From Pseudomonadota bacterium (GTDB lineage: Bacteria; Pseudomonadota; Gammaproteobacteria; UBA9214), in NCBI GenBank assembly GCA_041395565.1, contig JAWLAI010000004.1, positions 124,001-188,000 on the forward strand: a stretch of 64,000 bases of DNA, given 5' to 3'. Of this stretch, positions 7,367 to 15,442 are shown piece by piece. A program made the position numbers and the translations under genes. Each line of letters starts with the position of its first letter. The stretch's first letter is position 1. The notes beneath the pieces are model-generated. The model had not been told where the DNA came from. It did not search any database and was given only the letters and a program-made list of their open reading frames with translations.

Positions 7367-9079
7367 TCAGTTCAGCAGCAGTTGACCCTGCAGGAAGGCG
7401 ATGATTTCGCCGCGCGGGATGTCACGACTGTCGCTGTCGCGCCGCGATTTGTATTCCAGCATATCCCGGTCGAGATTCTTCTCGCCCACCACGATGCGAT
7501 GCGGGATTCCGATGAGTTCCATGTCGGAGAACATCACACCGGGGCGTACCGGGCGGTCGTCCAGGAGGACCTCGAAACCCGCCTGCTGCAGTTCGCTGTA
7601 GAGGGCCTCGGCGGCCTCGCGCACGCGCTGGGATTTCTTCATGTTCATCGGTAACAGCGCGACCTGGTAAGGCGCGATGGCGTCGGGCCAGATGATGCCC
7701 TGCTCATCGTGATTCTGCTCGATGGCGGCGGCGACGATGCGCGAGACGCCGATGCCGTAGCAGCCCATCACCATCGGGATTTCCTTGCCCTGTTCATCCA
7801 GCACGGATGCCTTCATGGCCTCGCTGTATTTCGTGCCGAGCTGGAAGATATGTCCCACCTCGATGCCGCGCGCGATGACCAGCATGCCCTTGCCGTCGGG
7901 GCTGGGGTCGCCCGCGACCACGTTGCGCAGGTCGACGGATTCCGGTGCCGGCAGGTCGCGGCCCCAGTTGACCCCGCGCAGGTGGCGGCCCTCGGTATTG
8001 GCGCCACAGACGAAGTCAGCCAGTTGAGCGGCGGCATGGTCGACGAGCACGGGGATGCGCAGCCCGACCGGCCCCAGCGAGCCGCTCGGACAGCCGGTCG
8101 CCGCACGGATCCGCGCGTCGGCAGCGAATTCCAGCGGGGCCTGAATGGCCGGGTGCTTCTCTGCCTTGATGGCATTGAGTTCGTGGTCTCCGCGCAGCAC
8201 CAGTGCGACCACCTCGTCCTCGCTGCCCCTGACGATCAGGGTCTTGACGCACTGGTCGGGACGGACACCCAGAAAGGCGCAGACCTCGGCGATGCTGTGC
8301 ACGCCGGGGGTGTCCACCTGGGTCATGGCCGCGGTCGCGGCCGGTACCGGCACCGCGGCCGGCGGCGCCGGCACGGTCTCGACGTTACCGGCGAAATCGC
8401 TGTCCGTGGAGAAGGCGATCGCGTCTTCGCCGGAGTCCGCCAGGACGTGGAATTCCTGCGATACGCTGCCGCCGATGGCGCCGCTGTCGGCGCGCACGGC
8501 GCGGAATTTCAAGCCGGTACGGGTGAAGATGCGCGAGTAGGTTTCGTACATCAGCTGGTAGGTTTCCTCGAGCGACGCCTGGTCGGCGTGAAAGGAGTAG
8601 GCGTCCTTCATGAGGAATTCGCGCGCCCGCATGACCCCGAAGCGCGGCCGGATCTCGTCGCGAAACTTGGTCTGGATCTGGTAGTAGTTGACTGGCAGCT
8701 GCCGGTAGCTGCGCAGCTCGCGGCGTGCGATGTCGGTGATGACCTCCTCGTGGGTCGGCCCGAAGCAGAAATCACGCTGGTGACGGTCGGTGATGCGCAG
8801 CAGTTCCGGCCCGTATTTGTCCCAGCGCCCGGATTCCTGCCAGAGTTCGGCCGGTTGCACGGCCGGCATCAGCAGTTCCAGTGCGCCCGCACGGTCCATT
8901 TCCTCGCGTACGATCGCCTCTACCTTGCGCAGGACTCGCAGGCCGAGCGGCAGCCAGCTGTAGACACCTGCGGCCTGTTTGCGCAGCATGCCGGCTCGCA
9001 GCATGAGCTGATGGCTGACGACCTCGGCATCGGCCGGAGTTTCTTTCAGGGTGGAGAGGGGAAACTGGGACAGGCGCAT
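7367..9079 (-). CDS. proS: Prolyl-tRNA synthetase
   Basis: A 570-residue class II aminoacyl-tRNA synthetase of the bacterial type. It has the N-terminal 'MRLSQFPLSTLKETPADAEV', motif 2 region ('TKFRDEIRPRFGVMRAREFL'), the YbaK-like insertion editing domain (about 225-385, with 'CVKTLIVRG' and 'GDHELNAIKAEKHP'), motif 3 'MGCYGIGVSRIVAAAIEQ' and the C-terminal anticodon-binding domain. The length equals the E. coli enzyme within a few residues. It charges tRNA-Pro and edits misacylated Ala-tRNA-Pro. A possible -10 box lies about 35 bases upstream. Confidence 0.97.
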   Translation of the reverse strand: MRLSQFPLSTLKETPADAEVVSHQLMLRAGMLRKQAAGVYSWLPLGLRVLRKVEAIVREEMDRAGALELLMPAVQPAELWQESGRWDKYGPELLRITDRHQRDFCFGPTHEEVITDIARRELRSYRQLPVNYYQIQTKFRDEIRPRFGVMRAREFLMKDAYSFHADQASLEETYQLMYETYSRIFTRTGLKFRAVRADSGAIGGSVSQEFHVLADSGEDAIAFSTDSDFAGNVETVPAPPAAVPVPAATAAMTQVDTPGVHSIAEVCAFLGVRPDQCVKTLIVRGSEDEVVALVLRGDHELNAIKAEKHPAIQAPLEFAADARIRAATGCPSGSLGPVGLRIPVLVDHAAAQLADFVCGANTEGRHLRGVNWGRDLPAPESVDLRNVVAGDPSPDGKGMLVIARGIEVGHIFQLGTKYSEAMKASVLDEQGKEIPMVMGCYGIGVSRIVAAAIEQNHDEQGIIWPDAIAPYQVALLPMNMKKSQRVREAAEALYSELQQAGFEVLLDDRPVRPGVMFSDMELIGIPHRIVVGEKNLDRDMLEYKSRRDSDSRDIPRGEIIAFLQGQLLLN

Positions 9080-9112
9080 GGTGACAGGGTCGTGTGGTTT
9101 GACAGGCTGACG

Positions 9113-9140
9113 ATTGTAGCGGTCCTGCCGGCTTTGTACG
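9113..9140 (-). promoter_or_regulatory. Possible proS promoter
   Basis: On the minus strand a TACAAT hexamer (9113-9118) lies 33 bases upstream of the proS start and is preceded by a 16-base spacer and CGTACA (9135-9140), a poor -35 match. Spacing is plausible, but this is a pattern match only. Confidence 0.3.
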
Positions 9141-9142
9141 AG

Positions 9143-9412
9143 TCAGCGGTCATGCTCCAGTTGCGGCGGTACCGGCAGGACATTGACGTCGGCGCGGATA
9201 TCGAGGGTTTCGTAGGCGGTGCCCGGCGGGGGCTGGGTGTCAGTCACCTGCCACTCGCCGCGTGCGTTACGCCACTTGTACAGGCGCTCGGTTTTCGGGG
9301 GGAAGGGGTGATACGGCAGCAGGGTCCGTACCTGGCGCACCGATTCAGGGTGGGTGTAGAACCAGAGGCCAGTGCCGGCAGCCAGTAGCAGCAGCAACCA
9401 GGCCAGTCGCAT
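9143..9412 (-). CDS. Small DUF4124-domain protein
   Basis: An 89-residue protein with one N-terminal hydrophobic helix ('RLAWLLLLLAAGTGLWFYTH') and a DUF4124-like motif 'RLYKWRNARGEWQVTDTQPPPGTAYETL' shown here in part: K-W-x(5)-W-x-V-T-D-x-Q-P-P-P. It is likely anchored in the inner membrane facing the periplasm. The ATG at 9412 overlaps the stop of the upstream MIF-like gene by one base (TGATG), so translation is probably coupled and this start is favoured over the longer frame. The function of DUF4124 is unknown. A second DUF4124 protein is two genes upstream. Confidence 0.75.
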   Translation of the reverse strand: MRLAWLLLLLAAGTGLWFYTHPESVRQVRTLLPYHPFPPKTERLYKWRNARGEWQVTDTQPPPGTAYETLDIRADVNVLPVPPQLEHDR

Positions 9413-9756
9413 CAGAACGTGCCGCCGTTCCAGCCCCACATCCGGCGCGGTGCATCGGTGAACTCGATATAGATGCGCTCCGGGTCGATCGCGGTGGCGT
9501 CGCTGACCAGTTCGCACAGCACGCGGGATGCATCCGCCGTGACAGATTCGGGCAACCCGATGCTCTTGAGTTCGAGATAGGCCAGCGGGGCATCCGTTCC
9601 CGCAAACTGCATGGCGGGATTGTGCTCGACCGAGACCATGACATAGCGCTCCGGCTTGCCGAGCTGCCCGGCGACCACCGTCGAGGCCCTGGCCGCGAGC
9701 GTCTTGGCCTGGCCGGGAGTCAATACGGTATTGACCTGAATTCTGAGAAAGGGCAT
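9412..9756 (-). CDS. MIF / phenylpyruvate tautomerase-like protein
   Basis: A 114-residue protein beginning Met-Pro-Phe-Leu-Arg, where Pro after Met removal is the catalytic N-terminal base of the tautomerase superfamily. The sequence 'ERYVMVSVEHNPAMQFAGTD' and the C-terminal 'DPERIYIEFTDAPRRMWGWN' match MIF-family proteins, including the conserved N-G-x-T-F-type end (here 'WNGGTF'). A keto-enol tautomerase activity is likely; the physiological substrate is unknown. It is tightly coupled: its start overlaps the stop of the upstream gene (TAATG) and its stop overlaps the downstream start (TGATG). Confidence 0.85.
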   Translation of the reverse strand: MPFLRIQVNTVLTPGQAKTLAARASTVVAGQLGKPERYVMVSVEHNPAMQFAGTDAPLAYLELKSIGLPESVTADASRVLCELVSDATAIDPERIYIEFTDAPRRMWGWNGGTF

Positions 9757-10247
9757 TACTCGCTGTCTTTGCCGCAGAACTGTTCGACCTGCTGGTTGGC
9801 CTCGGCGATGCGCTTCTGGCGCTCTTCCTCGCTCATGTTGACGTAGTCGCCTTTCTCGTTGCGGTAGCGCAGGTGGCCGCCGAGGTTGAGCTGGGCCAGA
9901 TTGTTTTTGGCGATCCGGCAGTTTTCCTTGGAGATCCGTGCGACCTCGGCCTCGTATTCCGACTTGGCGCGGGCGGCATCTGTCGCGGCCGCGTCCGGCT
10001 CTGCGGGTTGCTCGGCCGCCCCGTTCGTACCGCCGGCCTGCAGCGCCGCGGCATGTTCGGCGGTCTGGATCACGACATACTCGATGCCCGGCGGCGGCGG
10101 CATCTGGGTGTACTGCACCTCGTTATTTTCATTGTGCCACTTGTAGACTTCTGCACCTGCCGGGTTCCCCAGTAGCAGCAGTGCTCCCGTAAAAAACATA
10201 TAAATCAATTTGTTGCGTGAAAAGACAGGCAGGCGAGCAAAGGTCAT
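9756..10247 (-). CDS. Exported DUF4124-domain protein
   Basis: A 163-residue protein from ATG 10247. It has a signal peptide ('LIYMFFTGALLLLGNPAGAE'), then a DUF4124 core 'VYKWHNENNEVQYTQMPPPPG', an Ala/Pro/Asp-rich linker, and a charged C-terminal part ('NNLAQLNLGGHLRYRNEKGD', 'MSEEERQKRIAEANQQVEQF'). It is first in a three-gene coupled unit with a MIF-like tautomerase and another DUF4124 protein. It is divergent from the ilv operon. The role is unknown. Confidence 0.75.
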   Translation of the reverse strand: MTFARLPVFSRNKLIYMFFTGALLLLGNPAGAEVYKWHNENNEVQYTQMPPPPGIEYVVIQTAEHAAALQAGGTNGAAEQPAEPDAAATDAARAKSEYEAEVARISKENCRIAKNNLAQLNLGGHLRYRNEKGDYVNMSEEERQKRIAEANQQVEQFCGKDSE

Positions 10248-10378
10248 GGCTAGGTCCCTGTAGATCAAATCTGTACGGATACTATGGTTAAGTTCGTGCC
10301 GGAACAAGCCTACCGTTCACACTCTGGGTGTCATACCGAGACCGGCACCCGGATACTATCGGCAGCGCCCGGAATCCC

Positions 10379-10426
10379 TTGACCTTTGCCTTGATTATCA
10401 GTACTTTTCCCGTTTTCAGCAGGTGA
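10379..10426 (+). CDS. Candidate ilvB leader peptide
   Basis: A short frame from TTG 10379 to TGA 10426 would encode 15 residues, with the run Ala-Leu-Ile-Ile-Ser-Thr-Phe-Pro-Val. A longer version could start at GTG 10328. It ends 7 bases before a strong intrinsic terminator (10434-10456) upstream of ilvB, the arrangement of branched-chain amino acid attenuators. No clear Shine-Dalgarno is present and the start codon is non-ATG, so this is tentative. Confidence 0.4.
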   Translation: MTFALIISTFPVFSR

Positions 10427-10433
10427 CAGGGCT

Positions 10434-10456
10434 GCCCGTCTAGCGGGCTTTTTTTT
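10434..10456 (+). terminator. Intrinsic terminator / attenuator upstream of ilvB
   Basis: GCCCG (10434-10438) pairs with CGGGC (10444-10448) around a TCTAG loop and is followed by eight T residues (10449-10456). It sits 41 bases before the ilvB start, so it would stop transcription in the operon leader. An alternative pairing of GGGCTGCC (10429-10436) with GGCAGCGCCC (10361-10370), with a 2-base bulge, could serve as antiterminator. Confidence 0.7.
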
Positions 10457-10497
10457 ACGCAATCACAAGGCCCTAGGGCAGGTGGCGGGAGTCGCAG

Positions 10498-12192
10498 GTG
10501 GAATTGACGGGTGCGGAAATATTTGTGCGTTCGCTGCAGGACGAGGGGGTCGAGTATGTCTTCGGCTACCCCGGTGGTGCGGTGCTGCACATCTACGATG
10601 CCCTGTACGTGCAGGACAAGGTCAATCACATCCTGGTGCGTCACGAACAGGCCGCCACTCACGCCGCCGACGGTTATGCACGCTCGACCGGCAAGCCAGG
10701 CGTGGTGCTGGTAACCTCCGGACCGGGGGCGACCAATGCGGTGACCGGTATCGCCACCGCCTACATGGACTCGATACCGATGGTGGTGTTCACCGGCCAG
10801 GTGCCGACACACCTCATCGGCAATGACGCCTTTCAGGAAGCCGACAACATCGGCATCACGCGCCCCTGCGTGAAACACAACTTCCTGGTGAAGGATGTGA
10901 GCAAGCTCGCGGAGACCATCAAGAAGGCCTTCTATGTCGCAACCACCGGCCGGCCGGGCCCCGTGGTGGTGGACATTCCCAAGGACATCACGGCGCAGAA
11001 GGCTGAGTACCACTATCCCGACAAGGTGCACATGCGTTCCTATAACCCCGTGCATGCCGGGCACATCGGGCAGATCAAGCGTGCCGTCAGCCTGATGCTG
11101 GATGCGAAGCGCCCCATGATCTACACGGGGGGTGGCGTGATACTCAGCGATGCCGCGGCATCCCTGACGCAGCTTGCACGGGCACTCGACTTCCCGGTGA
11201 CCAACACCCTGATGGGGTTGGGCGGTTACCCGGCAACGGACCGGCAGTTCGTCGGCATGCTGGGCATGCACGGCACTTACGAGGCCAACATGGCCATGCA
11301 CCACTGCGACGTGCTGATCGCAATCGGGGCCCGCTTCGATGACCGCGTGACCGGTAACGTGGAAAAGTTCTGTCCGCAGGCGCGGATAGTGCACGTCGAC
11401 ATCGACCCAGCCAGTATTTCCAAAAACGTCAAGGTGGACATCCCCATCGTGGGTGGCGTCGACAATGTGCTCAAGGCCATGCTGACCGAACTCGGCAACA
11501 GCGGCCAGAAGCCGGATGCCGGTGCGCTGGCGGCCTGGTGGCAGCAGATCGACGAATGGCGCTCGCGCGACTGCCTGCGCTACGACCGCGACAGTGACCG
11601 TATCAAGCCGCAGTACGTGATCGAGACGCTCTACCAGGTGACCGCAGGGGATGCCTTCATCACCTCCGATGTGGGGCAGCACCAGATGTGGGCCGCGCAG
11701 TTCTACAAGTTCGACCAGCCACGGCGCTGGATCAACTCCGGCGGCCTGGGCACCATGGGCTTCGGTCTGCCGGCGGCCATGGGCGTGCAGCTCGCCCATC
11801 CCGACAGTACCGTCGCCTGCATCACCGGAGAGGGCAGTATCCAGATGTGCATCCAGGAACTGTCCACCTGTCGGCAGTACGCGCTGCCGATCAAGATCGT
11901 CAATCTAAACAACGGCTACCTGGGCATGGTGCGCCAGTGGCAGGAATTCTTCTACCAGAAGCGCTACGCCATGTCCTACATGGAGTCCCTGCCGGACTTC
12001 GTGAAGCTCGCGGAGAGCTATGGCCATGTAGGCATCCAGGTAACCCGGCCCGAAGACGTGGAGGGTGCCCTGGTCGAGGCGATGCGGCAGAAGGACCGCC
12101 TTGTGTTCCTGGATTTTCTCACTGACCGGGAAGAGAATGTCTACCCGATGATCCCGGCCGGCGGCGGCCAGAACGAAATGATATTGATCTAG
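10498..12192 (+). CDS. ilvB: Acetolactate synthase, large catalytic subunit
   Basis: A 564-residue ThDP enzyme. It has the N-terminal pyrimidine-binding domain with catalytic Glu50 ('ILVRHEQAATHAADGYAR'), a central FAD-binding domain, and the C-terminal PP domain with 'GEGSIQMCIQELSTCRQY' and 'IVNLNNGYLGMVRQWQEFFY'. It condenses two pyruvates to acetolactate, or pyruvate with 2-oxobutyrate, in Val/Leu/Ile synthesis. The start is a GTG at 10498, preceded by GGCGGGAG. It is the first gene of ilvB-ilvH-ilvC and lies downstream of a candidate attenuator. It could equally be named ilvI; the paired small subunit follows 17 bp later. Confidence 0.95.
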   Translation: MELTGAEIFVRSLQDEGVEYVFGYPGGAVLHIYDALYVQDKVNHILVRHEQAATHAADGYARSTGKPGVVLVTSGPGATNAVTGIATAYMDSIPMVVFTGQVPTHLIGNDAFQEADNIGITRPCVKHNFLVKDVSKLAETIKKAFYVATTGRPGPVVVDIPKDITAQKAEYHYPDKVHMRSYNPVHAGHIGQIKRAVSLMLDAKRPMIYTGGGVILSDAAASLTQLARALDFPVTNTLMGLGGYPATDRQFVGMLGMHGTYEANMAMHHCDVLIAIGARFDDRVTGNVEKFCPQARIVHVDIDPASISKNVKVDIPIVGGVDNVLKAMLTELGNSGQKPDAGALAAWWQQIDEWRSRDCLRYDRDSDRIKPQYVIETLYQVTAGDAFITSDVGQHQMWAAQFYKFDQPRRWINSGGLGTMGFGLPAAMGVQLAHPDSTVACITGEGSIQMCIQELSTCRQYALPIKIVNLNNGYLGMVRQWQEFFYQKRYAMSYMESLPDFVKLAESYGHVGIQVTRPEDVEGALVEAMRQKDRLVFLDFLTDREENVYPMIPAGGGQNEMILI

Positions 12193-12209
12193 TGTGAACA
12201 GGCCCTAAC

Positions 12210-12701
12210 ATGCGCCACATCATTTCAATCCTGATGGAAAACGAGGCCGGTGCGCTGTCGCGCGTGGCCGGCCTGTTCTCGGCGCGCGGCTATAATATCG
12301 AGTCGCTCACCGTGGCGCCGACCGAGGATCCCTCGTTGTCGCGCATGACGCTGGTTACCCGTGGCACCGACGAGATCATCGAGCAGATCACGAAGCAGCT
12401 CAACAAGCTGATCGACGTGGTCAAGCTTATGGACATGACCGACGGGCCGCATATCGAGCGCGAGATGATGCTCATCAAGGTGCGGGCGACGGGCGAGAAG
12501 CGCAACGAGCTGAAACGGATGTCGGATATCTTCCGCGGGCGCATAATCGACGTGACCCCGGAAACCTACACCATCGAGATGACCGGCGCAGGGGACAAGC
12601 TGGATGCCTTCGTGCAGGCGCTCGACCCGGGGGTAATCATAGAAGTGGTGCGTTCCGGTGTATCCGGGATCGGGCGCGGCGACCGTTCGCTCAAACTCTG
12701 A
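12210..12701 (+). CDS. ilvH: Acetolactate synthase, small regulatory subunit
   Basis: A 163-residue protein with an N-terminal ACT domain ('RHIISILMENEAGALSRVAG', 'FSARGYNIESLTVAPTED') and the C-terminal ALS small-subunit domain ('RGRIIDVTPETYTIEMTG'). It binds valine and controls the large subunit encoded 17 bp upstream. The Gly and Asn ligand-contact region 'NEAGALSR' is intact, so valine feedback is plausible. Length matches IlvH of E. coli. Confidence 0.95.
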   Translation: MRHIISILMENEAGALSRVAGLFSARGYNIESLTVAPTEDPSLSRMTLVTRGTDEIIEQITKQLNKLIDVVKLMDMTDGPHIEREMMLIKVRATGEKRNELKRMSDIFRGRIIDVTPETYTIEMTGAGDKLDAFVQALDPGVIIEVVRSGVSGIGRGDRSLKL

Positions 12702-12780
12702 CCGGTAGCGGCGGACGGTTTACTCAATTCATGATGTCGCCGTATGACATCGACGACAGGCAACAGGGCAGGTATCGACC

Positions 12781-13797
12781 ATGAACATCTATTACGACAA
12801 AGACGCTGACCTTTCCATCATCCGCGGGTTGAAGGTGACCATTATCGGATACGGATCGCAGGGGCATGCACATGCCAACAACCTGAAGGATTCCGGCGTC
12901 GACGTGACCGTGGGGCTGCGGTCCGGCTCGATTTCCGAGGCCAAGGCGAAGAAGTCCGGCATCACCGTCAGGCCGCTGGAGGAAGCGGTCAAGGGTGCCG
13001 ACGTGGTCATGGTGCTGGCGCCGGACGAGCACCAGGCGCGGTTGTACCGCGATGTCATCGCCCCGAACATCAAGCAGGGTGCGGCGCTGGCGTTCGCGCA
13101 CGGTTTCAACATCCACTACCAGCAGATTGAGCCGCGCGCCGATCTCGATGTCATCATGATCGCACCGAAAGGGCCGGGTCATCTGGTGCGTTCCACCTAC
13201 AAGGCCGGTGCCGGTGTCCCGAGTCTGATCGCGGTCTACCAGGATGCCAGCGGTCGTTCGCGCGACATCGCGCTGTCGTATGCCTCCGCCAACGGCGGCG
13301 GCCGGGCCGGTATCATCGAGACCAGCTTCAGGGAGGAGACGGAGACCGACCTGTTCGGCGAACAGGCCGTGCTGTGCGGTGGCGCCACCGCGCTGGTGCA
13401 GGCGGGCTTCGAGACCCTGACGGAGGCGGGATACGCGCCCGAGATGGCTTATTTCGAGTGTCTGCACGAACTCAAGCTGATCGTTGACCTGATGTACGAG
13501 GGCGGCATAGCGAACATGCGCTACTCGATCTCCAATACGGCGGAATACGGTGACCTGACGCGCGGCCCGCGGGTGGTGACCGCCGAGACCAAGCGCGAGA
13601 TGCGGCGCATTCTCGACGAGATACAGAACGGCGAGTTCGCGCGCGAATTCATTCTCGAAAATCAGGCCGGCGCCGCGACGCTCAAGGCCAAGCGCCGGCT
13701 AGGGCGTGAACATCCGATCGAGATCGTCGGTGACCGGCTGCGCGGGATGATGTCCTGGATCAACGAAGGCAAGATCGTCGACAAGAGCGTCAACTAG
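12781..13797 (+). CDS. ilvC: Ketol-acid reductoisomerase (NADP+), class I
   Basis: A 338-residue class I enzyme with an N-terminal Rossmann domain ('IGYGSQGHAHANNLKDSGVD') and the knotted C-terminal domain with metal-binding acidic residues ('EETETDLFGEQAVLCGG', 'FECLHELKLIVDLMYEGG'). It converts acetolactate to 2,3-dihydroxyisovalerate using Mg2+ and NADPH. The 'VGLRSGS' turn with Arg/Ser residues is typical of NADPH preference. It follows ilvH by 79 bp and precedes the psd-like gene by 46 bp in the same transcription direction. Confidence 0.97.
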   Translation: MNIYYDKDADLSIIRGLKVTIIGYGSQGHAHANNLKDSGVDVTVGLRSGSISEAKAKKSGITVRPLEEAVKGADVVMVLAPDEHQARLYRDVIAPNIKQGAALAFAHGFNIHYQQIEPRADLDVIMIAPKGPGHLVRSTYKAGAGVPSLIAVYQDASGRSRDIALSYASANGGGRAGIIETSFREETETDLFGEQAVLCGGATALVQAGFETLTEAGYAPEMAYFECLHELKLIVDLMYEGGIANMRYSISNTAEYGDLTRGPRVVTAETKREMRRILDEIQNGEFAREFILENQAGAATLKAKRRLGREHPIEIVGDRLRGMMSWINEGKIVDKSVN

Positions 13798-13843
13798 TCC
13801 GTCACCGCGCGACAGCCATGACCGGGCGTTCGGGTAACTGGGC

Positions 13844-14455
13844 GTGAATCGCAATACATTGATCTCGCGCCAGGGTCTGGTGCCCCTGCTGGTGGCGACG
13901 CTGGCCGGCGTGCTCGTGCTGCACTTCATCGGCCTGCCGGAATCGTTGCCGTTCTGGGTGCTGGCGCTGCTGATACTGGTGTTGTTCCGTGATCCGGAGC
14001 GGGATATACCGTCCATTCCGTTGTCCGTGCTCAGCCCGGCGGACGGCCGGGTCGTGGAGATCGAAAAGGCCGAGGATCCGTACCTGCACAGGGCGAGTCT
14101 GAAGGTGTCCATCGAAATGAATGCCGCAGGCGTCTACACCACGCGCAGTCCCATATCCGGCAAGGTGATGGAGCCGCCGAACAACCCCCGCGGCGATCAG
14201 TCGCCGCACGGTGTCTGGCTGCAAACCGACGAAGGCGATGATATTGTGCTGGTCATGAACAGGGGGCGACTGCATAACAAGCCGCGCTGCTATATTCGTA
14301 TCGGCGACCGGGTAGGGCAGGGCAAGCGGTGTGGTTTTGTGCATCTTGGCGGGCGTGTGGACATGTACCTGCCGGAGAACAGCAGGCCTCAGGTGTCCGC
14401 CGGCAACGCCGTACATGCCGGCGCCGATGTCATCGCGAAACTGGTACACAACTGA
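13844..14455 (+). CDS. Phosphatidylserine decarboxylase-like protein lacking the Gly-Ser cleavage site
   Basis: A 203-residue membrane-anchored protein with hydrophobic segments at about 12-30 and 35-48, then 'RDPERDIPSIPLSVLSPADGRVV', abbreviated family features (R-D-P-x-R and S-P-A-D-G) of short-type Psd. The family makes its pyruvoyl cofactor by cutting a Gly-Ser bond in an F-G-S-R-V-D-x-Y-L-P context. Here the matching sequence is 'HLGGRVDMYLP', with Gly169-Gly170 in place of Gly-Ser. The usual D-V-H-V-N-R motif is also replaced ('NAAGVYTTRSPISG'). It may be a catalytically dead paralogue with a structural role. The GTG start at 13844 and the 1-bp gap to pssA indicate an operon. Confidence 0.75.
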   Translation: MNRNTLISRQGLVPLLVATLAGVLVLHFIGLPESLPFWVLALLILVLFRDPERDIPSIPLSVLSPADGRVVEIEKAEDPYLHRASLKVSIEMNAAGVYTTRSPISGKVMEPPNNPRGDQSPHGVWLQTDEGDDIVLVMNRGRLHNKPRCYIRIGDRVGQGKRCGFVHLGGRVDMYLPENSRPQVSAGNAVHAGADVIAKLVHN

Positions 14456-14456
14456 C

Positions 14457-15257
14457 ATGGACAGGGAGCCCGAAGATCTCGCCGAGGACGAATCCGTTGA
14501 GCGGAGACACCGTGGCATCTATCTGTTGCCGAACATGATCACCACCGCCGGCCTGTTCGCCGGCTTTTATGCAATTGTCGCGGCAATGAACAACCGCTTC
14601 GAACCGGCGGCCGTCGCCATCTTCGTGGCCATGATCATGGACGGGATCGACGGCCGCGTGGCGCGGCTGACCAATACCCAGAGCGAGTTCGGCGTACAGT
14701 ACGACAGCCTCTCGGACATGGTCTGCTTCGGGCTCGCACCGGCGCTGGTCATGTACGAATGGTCGCTGCATTTCATGAAGAGTGTCGGCTGGGCCAAGCT
14801 CGGCTGGCTCGCGGCGTTCATCTACACTGCCAGCGCGGCGCTGCGGCTGGCCCGCTTCAATGCCCAGGTGAGCACCGCCGAGAAGAAATATTTCCGTGGT
14901 CTGCCGAGCCCGTCCGCAGCCGGGGTCCAGGCCGGGCTGGTTTGGGCAGCCACCGACCTGGGAATCGACGGCAGGGATCTGGTCTATCCCGTGTTCGTGC
15001 TTACGATCGCGACCGGCATGCTCATGGTAAGCAATATCCGGTATTTCAGTTTCAAGGAGTTCAACCTGAAGAACCGGGTGCCGGTGGTAGCCCTGCTGCT
15101 GGTGGTGCTGATCTATGCCTTTGCGTCCATCGACCCGCCCAAGGTGCTGTTCGCGGGTTTCCTGATCTATGCGATCTCCGGGATCGTCTACACCTTGATC
15201 GGTATCCGCAACCGGCGCCGGGCCAGGCGGCGGGGTGAGCAGCAGGGGCAGGACTAG
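14457..15257 (+). CDS. pssA: CDP-diacylglycerol--serine O-phosphatidyltransferase
   Basis: A 266-residue integral membrane protein of the CDP-alcohol phosphatidyltransferase family. The full signature is visible: Asp62-Gly63, Asp65-Gly66, Ala69-Arg70, Gly79, Asp83 and Asp87 ('DGIDGRVARLTNTQSEFGVQ'). About eight hydrophobic segments follow. It makes phosphatidylserine from CDP-diacylglycerol and serine at the inner membrane. ATG 14457 lies one base after the psd-like stop and is preferred over a longer upstream frame that overlaps that gene. This is the membrane (type II) enzyme, not the E. coli-type peripheral one. Confidence 0.92.
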   Translation: MDREPEDLAEDESVERRHRGIYLLPNMITTAGLFAGFYAIVAAMNNRFEPAAVAIFVAMIMDGIDGRVARLTNTQSEFGVQYDSLSDMVCFGLAPALVMYEWSLHFMKSVGWAKLGWLAAFIYTASAALRLARFNAQVSTAEKKYFRGLPSPSAAGVQAGLVWAATDLGIDGRDLVYPVFVLTIATGMLMVSNIRYFSFKEFNLKNRVPVVALLLVVLIYAFASIDPPKVLFAGFLIYAISGIVYTLIGIRNRRRARRRGEQQGQD

Positions 15258-15297
15258 GGGCTTGCAAAACGGGCCTGTTTGCCTTTAGTCTTGGACC

Positions 15298-15396
15298 ATG
15301 AGTTGCGCAATTTTCAGCACAGGTAACGACCGGCCCGCCGTGCGGCGCAGGTCAGTGCTGCTGTCCTTCCTGCGACTGCTGCCTTCGGGCAGATAA
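15298..15396 (+). CDS. leuL: Candidate leucine leader peptide of leuA
   Basis: A 32-residue frame from ATG 15298 to TAA 15396 contains 'SVLLSFLRLLPSGR', with five Leu codons (all CTG) in eight positions right after a Val codon. It lies 132 bases upstream of leuA in a 271-bp gap after pssA. Such a Leu-rich short peptide before leuA is the hallmark of leucine attenuation. The Shine-Dalgarno (TTGGA at 15291-15295) is weak, and the downstream terminator is weak, which lowers certainty. Confidence 0.6.
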   Translation: MSCAIFSTGNDRPAVRRRSVLLSFLRLLPSGR

Positions 15397-15442
15397 TTCC
15401 CTTGCCTGGCGAGGCCAAACGCAACCCGAGTCTATCCAGCCA

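Noticed and set aside
7709..9388. Long open frame opposite proS on the plus strand
   Set aside because: It lies antisense to proS, whose motifs are all intact; its product is an Asp/Gly/Arg-rich shadow typical of high-GC genes.
10284..10379. Frame starting MVKFVPEQAYRSH upstream of ilvB as a leader peptide
   Set aside because: It has an ATG but no branched-chain codon run near the terminator and ends before it; the neighbouring frame with Leu-Ile-Ile fits better.
10288..11799. 503-codon frame opposite ilvB
   Set aside because: His-rich antisense shadow of a well-conserved enzyme; no start signal or family features.
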